Assembly (NCBI GenBank): GCA_020434605.1
Contig: JAGRAL010000059.1
Coordinates: 1-5,857 of the forward strand
Source of the DNA: Bdellovibrionales bacterium
GTDB taxonomy: Bacteria > Bdellovibrionota > Bdellovibrionia > Bdellovibrionales > UBA840
Direction: 5' to 3'
Length of the DNA stretch: 5,857 nt
The notes below the pieces were generated by a model. The model made no database searches. It had not been told where the DNA came from and was given only the letters and a program-made list of their open reading frames with translations. Of this stretch, positions 1 to 4,918 are shown one piece after another. How positions within the stretch are numbered: position 1 is the first letter of the stretch; every line of letters begins with the position of its first letter. The translations under genes were made by a program, and so were the position numbers.

Positions 1-2
1 AG

Positions 3-356
3 CGCTATCTCGTTGAATTGGATTCAACAAATCTTGCTAGGTACACGGCTGTAATTAGAACTCTACTTGATGGATCAGTGAAACTATTTGTGATGGAAAA
101 TGAAGTAAAGCTCACGGCAATTGAAGACTTACCACTTAATCTGCTACCCGCACTACGAAGAAAGCGATTTGAGAATTTAGATTTTGAAGAAGATAAAGAT
201 TTAATAGCTGCTTTAGATAATTTTAGTGAAAACACTGAACCCATTGATCTAGCTAAAGTATGGAGGACTATTTGCAAAGCCAGTAATGCGATTAGGGATC
301 ATCAGGTAACTGGAAAGCCATTAAAAATTAAAAAAGCCACCAAGAAGGTGGCTTAA
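3..356 (+). CDS. ISNCY-type transposase, C-terminal part (5' end outside window)
   Basis: The frame is open to the left edge, so this is the end of a longer gene. The nominal TTG at 18 is not a real start, because homology to the complete transposase at 2277-3632 continues upstream of it (RYLVELDSTNL here, RYVLGMDGTNL there). About 117 residues are visible. They match the C-terminal domain of the complete copy along its length, with shared blocks such as AVIRT, LDGSVK, VMENEV and the terminal TGKPLKIKK, at roughly half identity. The two are therefore diverged relatives, not recent duplicates. This part lies beyond the DDE catalytic core, so activity cannot be judged. The gene is convergent with the mer operon and its last codons form a minus-strand terminator. 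Assignment to the transposase family is firm; completeness is unknown. Confidence 0.88.
   Translation, partial: RYLVELDSTNLARYTAVIRTLLDGSVKLFVMENEVKLTAIEDLPLNLLPALRRKRFENLDFEEDKDLIAALDNFSENTEPIDLAKVWRTICKASNAIRDHQVTGKPLKIKKATKKVA
334..354 (-). terminator. Intrinsic terminator for the mer operon, inside transposase codons
   Basis: Read on the minus strand this is an 8-bp perfect stem, AAGCCACC / GGTGGCTT, with a 5-nt loop TTCTT, followed by TTTT, AA and five more T. That is a canonical Rho-independent terminator downstream of the last mer gene, which ends at 445. On the plus strand the same bases encode the last residues of the transposase fragment (ATKKVA) and its stop. Termination has not been shown; the call rests on stem and T-tract geometry. 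Confidence 0.7.
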
Positions 357-361
357 AAACG

Positions 362-389
362 AAAGCACAGGTCACTTGATCGGTGCTTT
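362..389. terminator. Stem-loop after transposase stop, copy 1 (probably bidirectional)
   Basis: AAAGCAC (362-368) pairs perfectly with GTGCTTT (383-389). After an A/G mismatch, GGTC and GATC extend the helix (one G-T pair) around an ACTT loop. It begins 5 nt after the transposase stop. In the minus direction it is followed by CGTTTTT, so it may also help end mer transcription. The same outer stem follows the transposase reading frames at 3632 and 4831, so it is a conserved part of this element family. Confidence 0.6.
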
Positions 390-444
390 GCGATCTTACA
401 TTGGCTTATTAAAAAGGTTTCGTAAATCTATCTTCATTTTGGCA

Positions 445-816
445 TCAGGTGCAGCAGTGTGTAGGGCTTTCAGAATCGGACGGCTCTCCCATATCCTTAA
501 AAGCCTTGTAAGCTTTCAAAGCCCACATTTCTCCAACACAGCCACCCATGGTCGAAGCAATAGCCAGAAATTCTCCTAGTTCAGCTTCGGTGGCTCCAAC
601 TTTAATTGCTTGATGGACGTAGTATTTAAAACAAGGCTCACAACGAGAGGAGATCGCCCATATCATTGCTGTTAGAACTTTAAATTTCTGTGGTACTTCA
701 CCATCAGAAAAAATTGCTTTTTGTCTCATCTGCTCGATAAGTGCAGGCATTCCATTTGTGACTTTGCCAAATTCTTTCATGAGCTCTAAGGCTGGATCGA
801 TTTTTTTTAAGTCCAT
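445..816 (-). CDS. AhpD-like / carboxymuconolactone decarboxylase family thiol protein in mer operon
   Basis: A 123-residue single-domain protein of the CMD/AhpD family. The core is SSRCEPCF (Cys59-x-x-Cys62), followed by VHQAIKVGATEAEL and the glycine-containing ASTMGGCVGEMWALKAY helix, all typical of the family. Members are small helical proteins, often with a redox-active CxxC used in peroxidase or disulfide chemistry. The ATG at 816 was chosen because GAGAGG sits 6 nt upstream and merP ends only 10 nt before it; an upstream in-frame ATG at 882 would overlap merP and has no family match. There is no signal peptide, so it is probably cytoplasmic. Two oddities: the His usually four residues after the second Cys is Tyr66 (next His is 68), and the protein ends in a vicinal pair, HCCT (Cys121-Cys122). 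It is the last gene of the merR-merT-merP operon, where merA is often found. A role in handling Hg(II) or thiol stress is inference. Confidence 0.85.
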   Translation of the reverse strand: MDLKKIDPALELMKEFGKVTNGMPALIEQMRQKAIFSDGEVPQKFKVLTAMIWAISSRCEPCFKYYVHQAIKVGATEAELGEFLAIASTMGGCVGEMWALKAYKAFKDMGEPSDSESPTHCCT

Positions 817-826
817 AATATACCTC

Positions 827-1123
827 TCATTCTTTGCTTTTCTTGCACTCTTGTGGAGTCGCTTTGTATCCGACACCATCAATTGCTTTTTTTATTTCTG
901 TGACATTGATTTTCTGTGAATCAAAATCAACCATAGCGTTTTTTTCTTCAAAAGACACTTTTACTTCGCTAATGCCCTTTAGCTTCTTGACTGCCGCCTT
1001 GATCGTAAGTGAACAGGTAGCACAAGTCATTTCCTGAACTTCAAAGCAAGCTTTCTCGGCCCATGCTGAGCTGAAAACTCCAAAGTTGCTTAATACAAGC
1101 GCTGCAAATATTATTTTTCTCAT
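827..1123 (-). CDS. merP: Periplasmic mercuric ion-binding protein MerP
   Basis: 98 residues. Residues 1-22 form a Sec signal peptide: MRKII, a hydrophobic core, and a likely cut after AWA. The mature part is one heavy-metal-associated (HMA) domain with the MTCATC motif (Cys34 and Cys37) and the closing GVGYKA segment. In the family the two Cys bind periplasmic Hg(II) and pass it to MerT. Extra Cys lie at 26 and 93, outside the metal motif. The start at 1123 has AAGGAA 7 nt upstream. It lies 26 nt after merT and 10 nt before the AhpD-like gene, on one strand, so co-transcription from the merR promoter is likely. The signal peptide separates it from cytoplasmic copper chaperones with the same fold, and adjacency to merT makes MerP the best name. 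Confidence 0.93.
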   Translation of the reverse strand: MRKIIFAALVLSNFGVFSSAWAEKACFEVQEMTCATCSLTIKAAVKKLKGISEVKVSFEEKNAMVDFDSQKINVTEIKKAIDGVGYKATPQECKKSKE

Positions 1124-1149
1124 TTATGTTTTCCTTCTAACTATGAGTA

Positions 1150-1503
1150 TTAAAATAACCAAGCTACCCATTGGGACGATGTAATCCCAAGGAGAGCGAT
1201 TATAAGTCCAATCCAATAAAAAATGACCATTTCTCTGAATTTTTTTGGATCGGCGCAAATAGAACCAGGTTCACAACTGTTTCTTTTTCTATAGAGCACG
1301 AAACCAGCTAGCCCGAAAAAAACAAATGCCAATAAAATCATCGGAACACGCAATGTCTCAAACTTTGAAAGCACTGCTGCGCCAGATACTCCGAGAACTG
1401 TGAGAATAAGAGGCCCCACACAGCAAAGAGAAGCAATAATGGAAGCGAGTACTCCGCCACCCACCAGCCAGCCCGATTTATTTTCAATTTTATTTGCCTT
1501 CAT
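1150..1503 (-). CDS. merT: Mercuric ion transporter MerT
   Basis: 117 residues, the normal MerT length, with three predicted inner-membrane helices at about 13-35, 53-71 and 93-114. The first helix carries the diagnostic SLCCVGPL motif (Cys27-Cys28), which in the family accepts Hg(II) from MerP. The cytoplasmic loop carries the second pair, Cys77 and Cys83 (CEPGSIC), which in the family hands Hg(II) onward to the cytosol. The ATG at 1503 lies 4 nt after the merR stop, and its AAGGGG ribosome-binding site is inside the last merR codons, which suggests translational coupling. All four functional Cys are present, so it should be active. With no reductase in the window, the cytosolic acceptor of the imported ion is unclear. 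Confidence 0.94.
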   Translation of the reverse strand: MKANKIENKSGWLVGGGVLASIIASLCCVGPLILTVLGVSGAAVLSKFETLRVPMILLAFVFFGLAGFVLYRKRNSCEPGSICADPKKFREMVIFYWIGLIIALLGITSSQWVAWLF

Positions 1504-1507
1504 AATC

Positions 1508-1924
1508 TTACCCCTTCACTTCAAAACAATCTAAAATTGGGCAACTATCACTTGTTTTCTTAGATCGACATTTTCGAATCAATTTTGAAAGCACCGCTTG
1601 AATGCTCTCTAGGTTTTTTATCTTTCCTTCTACGTCTTGAAGATGCTTTGAGGCTCTGGCCTGCACATCTTCACAGCGGGACTCTTTATTTGCTCGTAAT
1701 TTTAAAAGGTCTTTGATCTCGGCAAGAGAAAATCCTAACTCTTGAGCATGTTTTAGGAAGCGGAGAGTTTTAAAGGAGTCGTTATTAAAAACCCTATAGC
1801 CTGAAATCTTGCGTCCCACGGGCGTTAAGAGCCCGATGCGCTCGTAGTATCGAATGGTTTCGATGCCAACCCCAGATTCTTTTGAAAGTGCGCCAATTGA
1901 CATAGTGCTCTTAGCCTTTCCCAT
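1508..1924 (-). CDS. merR: Mercury-responsive transcriptional regulator MerR
   Basis: 138 residues from the ATG at 1924. The N-terminal winged helix-turn-helix (SIGALSKESGVGIETIRYYERIGLL, residues about 9-33, then GYRVF) is typical of the MerR family. A dimerisation helix follows at about 85-118. Cys84, Cys119 and Cys128 match the Hg(II)-binding triad Cys82/117/126 of Tn501 MerR, including the exact 9-residue step between the last two and the SCP context. Mercury is thus the best-supported ligand, over lead, cadmium or zinc. A further Cys at 133 is extra. The protein should repress and, with Hg(II), activate the promoter directly upstream, controlling its own gene and merT, merP and the AhpD-like gene. 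GGAG lies 5 nt before the 1924 ATG, but the predicted transcript start is so close that the next ATG at 1903 (MSIGALS) is an alternative. Reading further upstream, to 2011, would cross the promoter and is rejected. Confidence 0.92.
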   Translation of the reverse strand: MGKAKSTMSIGALSKESGVGIETIRYYERIGLLTPVGRKISGYRVFNNDSFKTLRFLKHAQELGFSLAEIKDLLKLRANKESRCEDVQARASKHLQDVEGKIKNLESIQAVLSKLIRKCRSKKTSDSCPILDCFEVKG

Positions 1925-1933
1925 ATTTTCTCC

Positions 1934-1965
1934 AATATACAGCCTGTAGTGTACTACAGACTCAA
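1934..1965 (-). promoter_or_regulatory. MerR-type promoter and operator of the mer operon
   Basis: On the minus strand: -35 TTGAGT (1965-1960), a 20-bp spacer, and -10 TATATT (1939-1934). The spacer begins with the inverted repeat CTGTAGT-AC-ACTACAG (1959-1944), with perfect 7-bp arms. An overlong 19-20 bp spacer filled by a dyad directly abutting the -35 is the signature of MerR-activated promoters, where the activator untwists the DNA. It reads towards merR, so merR is the first gene of its own operon, rather than divergent as in Tn501/Tn21. Confidence 0.88.
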
Positions 1966-2096
1966 GTATTATTTTTAAATATTCTATATTTCGTAATAAG
2001 GTTCGAGGCAATCAACAATGGAATCCTTAAAAGCAATAAATGGCATATAAACGCATAGGCATCTTGATTAAGGGTAGCAAAATGATAGGTATGCCA
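1966..2096. other. Spacer between mer promoter and transposase leader repeat
   Basis: No gene is visible. The left part, next to the mer -35, is AT-rich. Near the right end GGTATG-C-CATACC (2088-2100) is a perfect 6-bp inverted repeat around one base. It partly overlaps the start of the leader repeat and is not present at the second leader copy. GGCATA at 2042 and TATGCC at 2090 also form a short inverted pair. These could be flanking DNA at the element boundary; no target-site duplication was recognised. Confidence 0.4.
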
Positions 2097-2145
2097 TACC
2101 CAGGTCTAAAGTGACAAATTCACTGAAATTTAAAGGTGACAGGAT
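2097..2145 (+). repeat. Transposase leader repeat, copy A (candidate left end of element)
   Basis: 49 bp that recur at 5594-5642 with four mismatches, in the same orientation and about 130-135 bp before a transposase start in both cases. Inside are two direct motifs, AAAGTGACA (2108-2116) and AAAGGTGACA (2132-2141), whose GTGACA cores are 25 bp apart, plus a small dyad AGTGA-TCACT (2110-2124). Paired direct motifs near a terminus fit transposase-binding sites, but no inverted partner was found on the other side of the gene. Confidence 0.72.
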
Positions 2146-2222
2146 CATGGGAAATTAACAGTTAGTAATGCAGTTAGTGATAATTTTCATACAAACTGTC
2201 CAACTCTTATTTTTTAATCAAT

Positions 2223-2251
2223 TTGTCATCTAAGAAAATAAGGACAATGAT
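2223..2251 (+). promoter_or_regulatory. Candidate promoter of the complete transposase gene
   Basis: TTGTCA (2223-2228, five of six -35 consensus bases), 17-bp spacing, then AATGAT (2246-2251, four of six -10 bases). Transcription would start near 2258, just before the AGGGAGG ribosome-binding site at 2266-2272. The match is moderate and the region AT-rich, so this is a candidate only. Confidence 0.4.
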
Positions 2252-2276
2252 TCTTCTTTAAATTTAGGGAGGAATT

Positions 2277-3632
2277 GTGATTAAAGATGGAGCTTTAATT
2301 ATGTCTAGTCGTGAGAATTATAAACTACAGATCATTACAAAGTACTTATCGGGTCATATTTATTTAGATGAGGCTGCTAAATTGTTAAGTGTTAGTCTTA
2401 GAACTGTCTCTCGTTATGTGAAAAAGATTAAAGACAAAGGACCAATAGGAATCAAACATGGTAATTTTGGCAATCTAGCTAGTAAGTCTTGGTCTGAAAA
2501 ACAAAGACGAATGGTTATTGAGTTAAAAAAGAAAGAGTACTTTGATTTTAATACAGCACACTTTGTTGATTTATTAAACGCTAAACATGGTTTAAATATT
2601 CCTTACATTACTGTTTGGCGCTGGCTGAGTGAAATGAATATGATTAAGCACAGACACAAACGATGCCGTAAAAAGCACGTATACCGCCCTAGAATGCCTC
2701 AGGAAGGTTTGCTCTTACAAATGGATGGCTCACCTCATAAGTTCAATGGTAAAGACGAATGGTGCCTTATATCTTGTATTGATGATGCAACTTCAGAAAT
2801 CCCCTTCGCTGAGTTCTTTGATGCCGAGACTACTTTAGGCTGTATGAAAGTACTTCGTGAAGTCATTAGGCTAAAAGGAGTTCCTAAGGCAATCTATACT
2901 GATAAGGCAGGATGGTCCGGTGGTCAAAAGCGAACTGAATTTTCTCAGTTTCAACGGGCCTGCGAAAAACTGGGGATTCAATTGATCTATGCTAATTCCC
3001 CTGAAGCCAAGGGCAGAATTGAAAGGTCTTTTAGAACTATTCAAGATCGATTGATTCCAGAACTAAGACATCACGGTATTACTTCCATGAGTGATGCCAA
3101 TACCTATCTTAAAGATACATTTCTAAAAGACTATTGGAATAAAGAAAAGATCGTTCCCCCTGCCCTAGCTGATACAGCGTATACTCCGTTAGATCCGTAT
3201 ATCGATTTAAGTAATGTTCTCTGTATTGAAGAAACTAGAAACATTGGATCAGACCAAACTATTTCTTTTGGTGGTAATAGGTATGTACTCGGTATGGATG
3301 GAACAAATCTTAGCGGCTTCTTTGCGGTGATTAGAACTAGGCTTGATGGTTCAGTTAAAGTGTTTGTAATGGAAAACGAAGTGTCTGCTACTAGAATTCA
3401 AGATATGCCCATTTCATACGATCCTGAGAAACGAAGGGAAAGATTTCAGTCTTTAAATATGGAAGAAGATATGGAGTTAATAAAAGCAATGGATGAGTTT
3501 GCGCTAAATGATACGCCTATTAGTTTAACTAGGAATTGGCGTGCTATTGATTTAGCAGCGAATGCAGTTAGAATACATAGGGTTAGCGGTAAGCCCTTAA
3601 GAATTAAAAAGAAGATTAAACGTGTGACTTAA
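2277..3632 (+). CDS. ISNCY family (IS1202-like) DDE transposase, complete
   Basis: 451 residues, apparently intact. An N-terminal helix-turn-helix (about 29-52, DEAAKLLSVSLRTVSRYVKK) is followed by a second DNA-binding region to about 135. The rve/RNase H-like catalytic core runs from about 143 to 265, with Asp150 (QMDGSPH), Asp209 (IYTDKAG) and Glu249 (EAKGRIER) as the likely DDE triad. The order D-G-S, CIDDAT, YTD and SPEAKGRIER is characteristic of ISNCY/IS1202-type enzymes. A C-terminal domain ends in lysine/arginine-rich KPLRIKKKIKRVT. The GTG start is favoured over the ATG at 2301 because AGGGAGG lies 4 nt upstream and the copy at 5778 has a matching N-terminus (MINGV..., QII.K.ISG). 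It cuts and joins element DNA ends. Full length and an intact triad suggest it could be active, but no right-end inverted repeat was seen. Confidence 0.93.
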   Translation: MIKDGALIMSSRENYKLQIITKYLSGHIYLDEAAKLLSVSLRTVSRYVKKIKDKGPIGIKHGNFGNLASKSWSEKQRRMVIELKKKEYFDFNTAHFVDLLNAKHGLNIPYITVWRWLSEMNMIKHRHKRCRKKHVYRPRMPQEGLLLQMDGSPHKFNGKDEWCLISCIDDATSEIPFAEFFDAETTLGCMKVLREVIRLKGVPKAIYTDKAGWSGGQKRTEFSQFQRACEKLGIQLIYANSPEAKGRIERSFRTIQDRLIPELRHHGITSMSDANTYLKDTFLKDYWNKEKIVPPALADTAYTPLDPYIDLSNVLCIEETRNIGSDQTISFGGNRYVLGMDGTNLSGFFAVIRTRLDGSVKVFVMENEVSATRIQDMPISYDPEKRRERFQSLNMEEDMELIKAMDEFALNDTPISLTRNWRAIDLAANAVRIHRVSGKPLRIKKKIKRVT

Positions 3633-3634
3633 AA

Positions 3635-3667
3635 AACAAAGCACCGATTTTTGATCAGTGCTTTGTT
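3635..3667. terminator. Stem-loop after transposase stop, copy 2
   Basis: AACAAAGCAC (3635-3644) pairs perfectly with GTGCTTTGTT (3658-3667), a 10-bp stem. After a C/A mismatch, GATT and GATC extend it (one T-G pair) around a TTT loop. It starts 2 nt after the complete transposase stop and likely ends that transcript, although only short T runs follow. Its outer stem matches the stem-loops at 362 and 4836. Confidence 0.6.
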
Positions 3668-3852
3668 GAACTTCTATTGGATTAATAACGAGGGGTTTCT
3701 AAAAAGCTAATAGGGAGTATCTACCTATCTATCACGAAGAGACTTGTATTGTTAGCTAGTCATTCTTAGTTTGGCGACGACCTTCATCATCATTTCGGAT
3801 TCTGGATAAGCTGACTCCTAATGAGGAACGGTTGCAAATGAAGCAGTAACAT

Positions 3853-4671
3853 TTATTGTGCCGCTGTCCCTCGCCTTGTCGTATTTTTATTTCCAGAAGA
3901 TGGCAATGCATTTTGAGATTGTTCTGCCTTATAAAAATCATGTATGGACTCACAGTAACTTAATGCCTCATGAAATGTTTTTAACATATTCATTGTACCA
4001 TTTAATTCATATTCTTTTTCTTTTTCTACTTCCTGATTAAGTGTAGTTGTATATTTTTTCCCAGCCTCAGCAATCGCAGCATTTAACTGATTACGATCAT
4101 TTTCATTTGGTGTTGTCAGAGCGTTTTGTATCTTATTAAGATTGTTTGCACAGTTTTGTAATTCATTAGATTTGCCAAACAAGTCATGCTTTGAAAGTTG
4201 TCTACAAAGATCTTTAGTAAAGTAGTTACACTGATGCTTATTGGAGATAAATAAAAAATTGTTTTCGCTATTTCTTGAACAAATTGCCATATTTTTAGTA
4301 TCATAGTCGAAATATCTTAAACTTCGAGTACCTGCCCCCGACAAAAGTGTGTGCTGCTGCAGAAACCCAGGATCAAAACTACCTTCCAATTCAAAAAGTG
4401 CTTTTGGCTTACCAGTTTTATCTAATACTTGAGCTGTCTGATAATATCTAAAATCTGTATCTCCATTTTTTTTAAGGCGTCTAATGAGTACACGTTCTTC
4501 CTGGCTAAAATTCTCTCTTATATTCCATTCCTTAGGTCTAGTTTTTATCAGACCTCTACTATCAATCTCCACATTACTAAAGGCACTAGAAAGATAGCGA
4601 TCATTAGCTTCGCTTGATGAGAATGAAATTAAAGGACTTAAAAAAATCATCATGAAAATAAATTTACTCAT
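3853..4671 (-). CDS. Secreted protein of unknown function (272 aa)
   Basis: I do not recognise a family. The N-terminus, MSKFIFMMIFLSPLISFSSSEA, is a clear Sec signal peptide with a likely cut near residue 20-22. No lipobox Cys follows, so the product is probably periplasmic or extracellular. The mature chain has five Cys (in AICSR, HQCNY, DLCRQ, QNCAN and SYCES), a charged, probably helical segment at about 195-240 (IAEAGKKY...EVEKEKEYELNG), and a polar, low-complexity tail ending GNKNTTRRGTAAQ. The ATG at 4671 is preceded by GAGAGG at 7 nt spacing, so expression looks real. It is convergent with the complete transposase on its left. A transposase remnant lies upstream of it, so it sits between two element copies like a passenger gene. 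No operon partner is visible. Confidence 0.8.
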   Translation of the reverse strand: MSKFIFMMIFLSPLISFSSSEANDRYLSSAFSNVEIDSRGLIKTRPKEWNIRENFSQEERVLIRRLKKNGDTDFRYYQTAQVLDKTGKPKALFELEGSFDPGFLQQHTLLSGAGTRSLRYFDYDTKNMAICSRNSENNFLFISNKHQCNYFTKDLCRQLSKHDLFGKSNELQNCANNLNKIQNALTTPNENDRNQLNAAIAEAGKKYTTTLNQEVEKEKEYELNGTMNMLKTFHEALSYCESIHDFYKAEQSQNALPSSGNKNTTRRGTAAQ

Positions 4672-4730
4672 ACAAATACCTCTCGTTGTTCAATCGGATC
4701 CGTCGTACACAATCTTGAGGTATTTCAAAT

Positions 4731-4831
4731 ATAAAGATTTATCTTTCGACCTAAGTTTAGATGAATTTGCTTGAGCCATACTAACTGGGAAGCCATTAAA
4801 AATTAAAAAAGCTACCAAGAAGGTGGCTTAA
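4731..4831 (+). pseudogene. Decayed transposase 3' end (remnant)
   Basis: Frame-consistent remains of the transposase C-terminus. KDLSFDLSLDEFA (from 4733) matches EDKDLIAALDNF and MELIKAMDEFA of the other copies. It is followed by a stop (4772), then LTGKPLKIKKATKKVA and the normal stop at 4829-4831. About 25 codons expected between the two blocks are missing. The last 60 nt (4784-4843) match 309-368 at 57 of 60 positions, so this remnant belongs to the lineage of the left-edge element rather than that of the complete copy. Weaker similarity may extend left to about 4711. No catalytic part remains, so it is non-functional. Confidence 0.78.
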
Positions 4832-4835
4832 AAAC

Positions 4836-4865
4836 AAAAGCACCGACCAAGTGACCAGTGCTTTT
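4836..4865. repeat. Stem-loop after transposase remnant, copy 3
   Basis: AAAAGCAC (4836-4843) pairs with GTGCTTTT (4858-4865), an 8-bp stem with one more T after it. The 14-nt interior (4844-4857) is close to the reverse complement of the interior of the stem-loop at 362-389 (12 of 14), although the flanking stems and codons are in direct orientation. It may terminate plus-strand transcripts, but its upstream gene is dead. Confidence 0.62.
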
Positions 4866-4918
4866 TGAAATTCTCTTAAAGAGTAAAAGCGTTTGACTAA
4901 ATTAAATGCTGAGCATGG

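Noticed and set aside
369..382. GTCACTT in the first stem-loop as a right-end copy of the leader motif
   Set aside because: Only seven bases match the reverse complement of AAAGTGACA, and the complete copy lacks the match, so it is not a conserved terminal repeat.
362..389. Stem-loops as integron attC sites
   Set aside because: The outer arms AAAGCAC/GTGCTTT lack the attC core RYYYAAC/GTTRRRY layout, and no integron integrase is in the window.
810..822. GAGAGGTAT shared by the leaders of the AhpD-like gene and the 272-residue gene (4677-4685)
   Set aside because: It is mostly a shared Shine-Dalgarno sequence, and the surrounding bases differ, so common regulation is not supported.
834..1037. 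Plus-strand open frame opposite merP
   Set aside because: It is antisense to a well-supported merP, has no recognisable domain, and is an ordinary by-product of the merP codons.
1925..2011. N-terminal extension of MerR to the ATG at 2011
   Set aside because: The extension would run through the -35, operator and -10, and the added residues match nothing in the MerR family.
3756..3953. Minus-strand open frame overlapping the end of the 272-residue secreted protein
   Set aside because: It overlaps the better-supported gene in another frame, and its Cys-rich look comes from antisense low-complexity codons; there is no family match.
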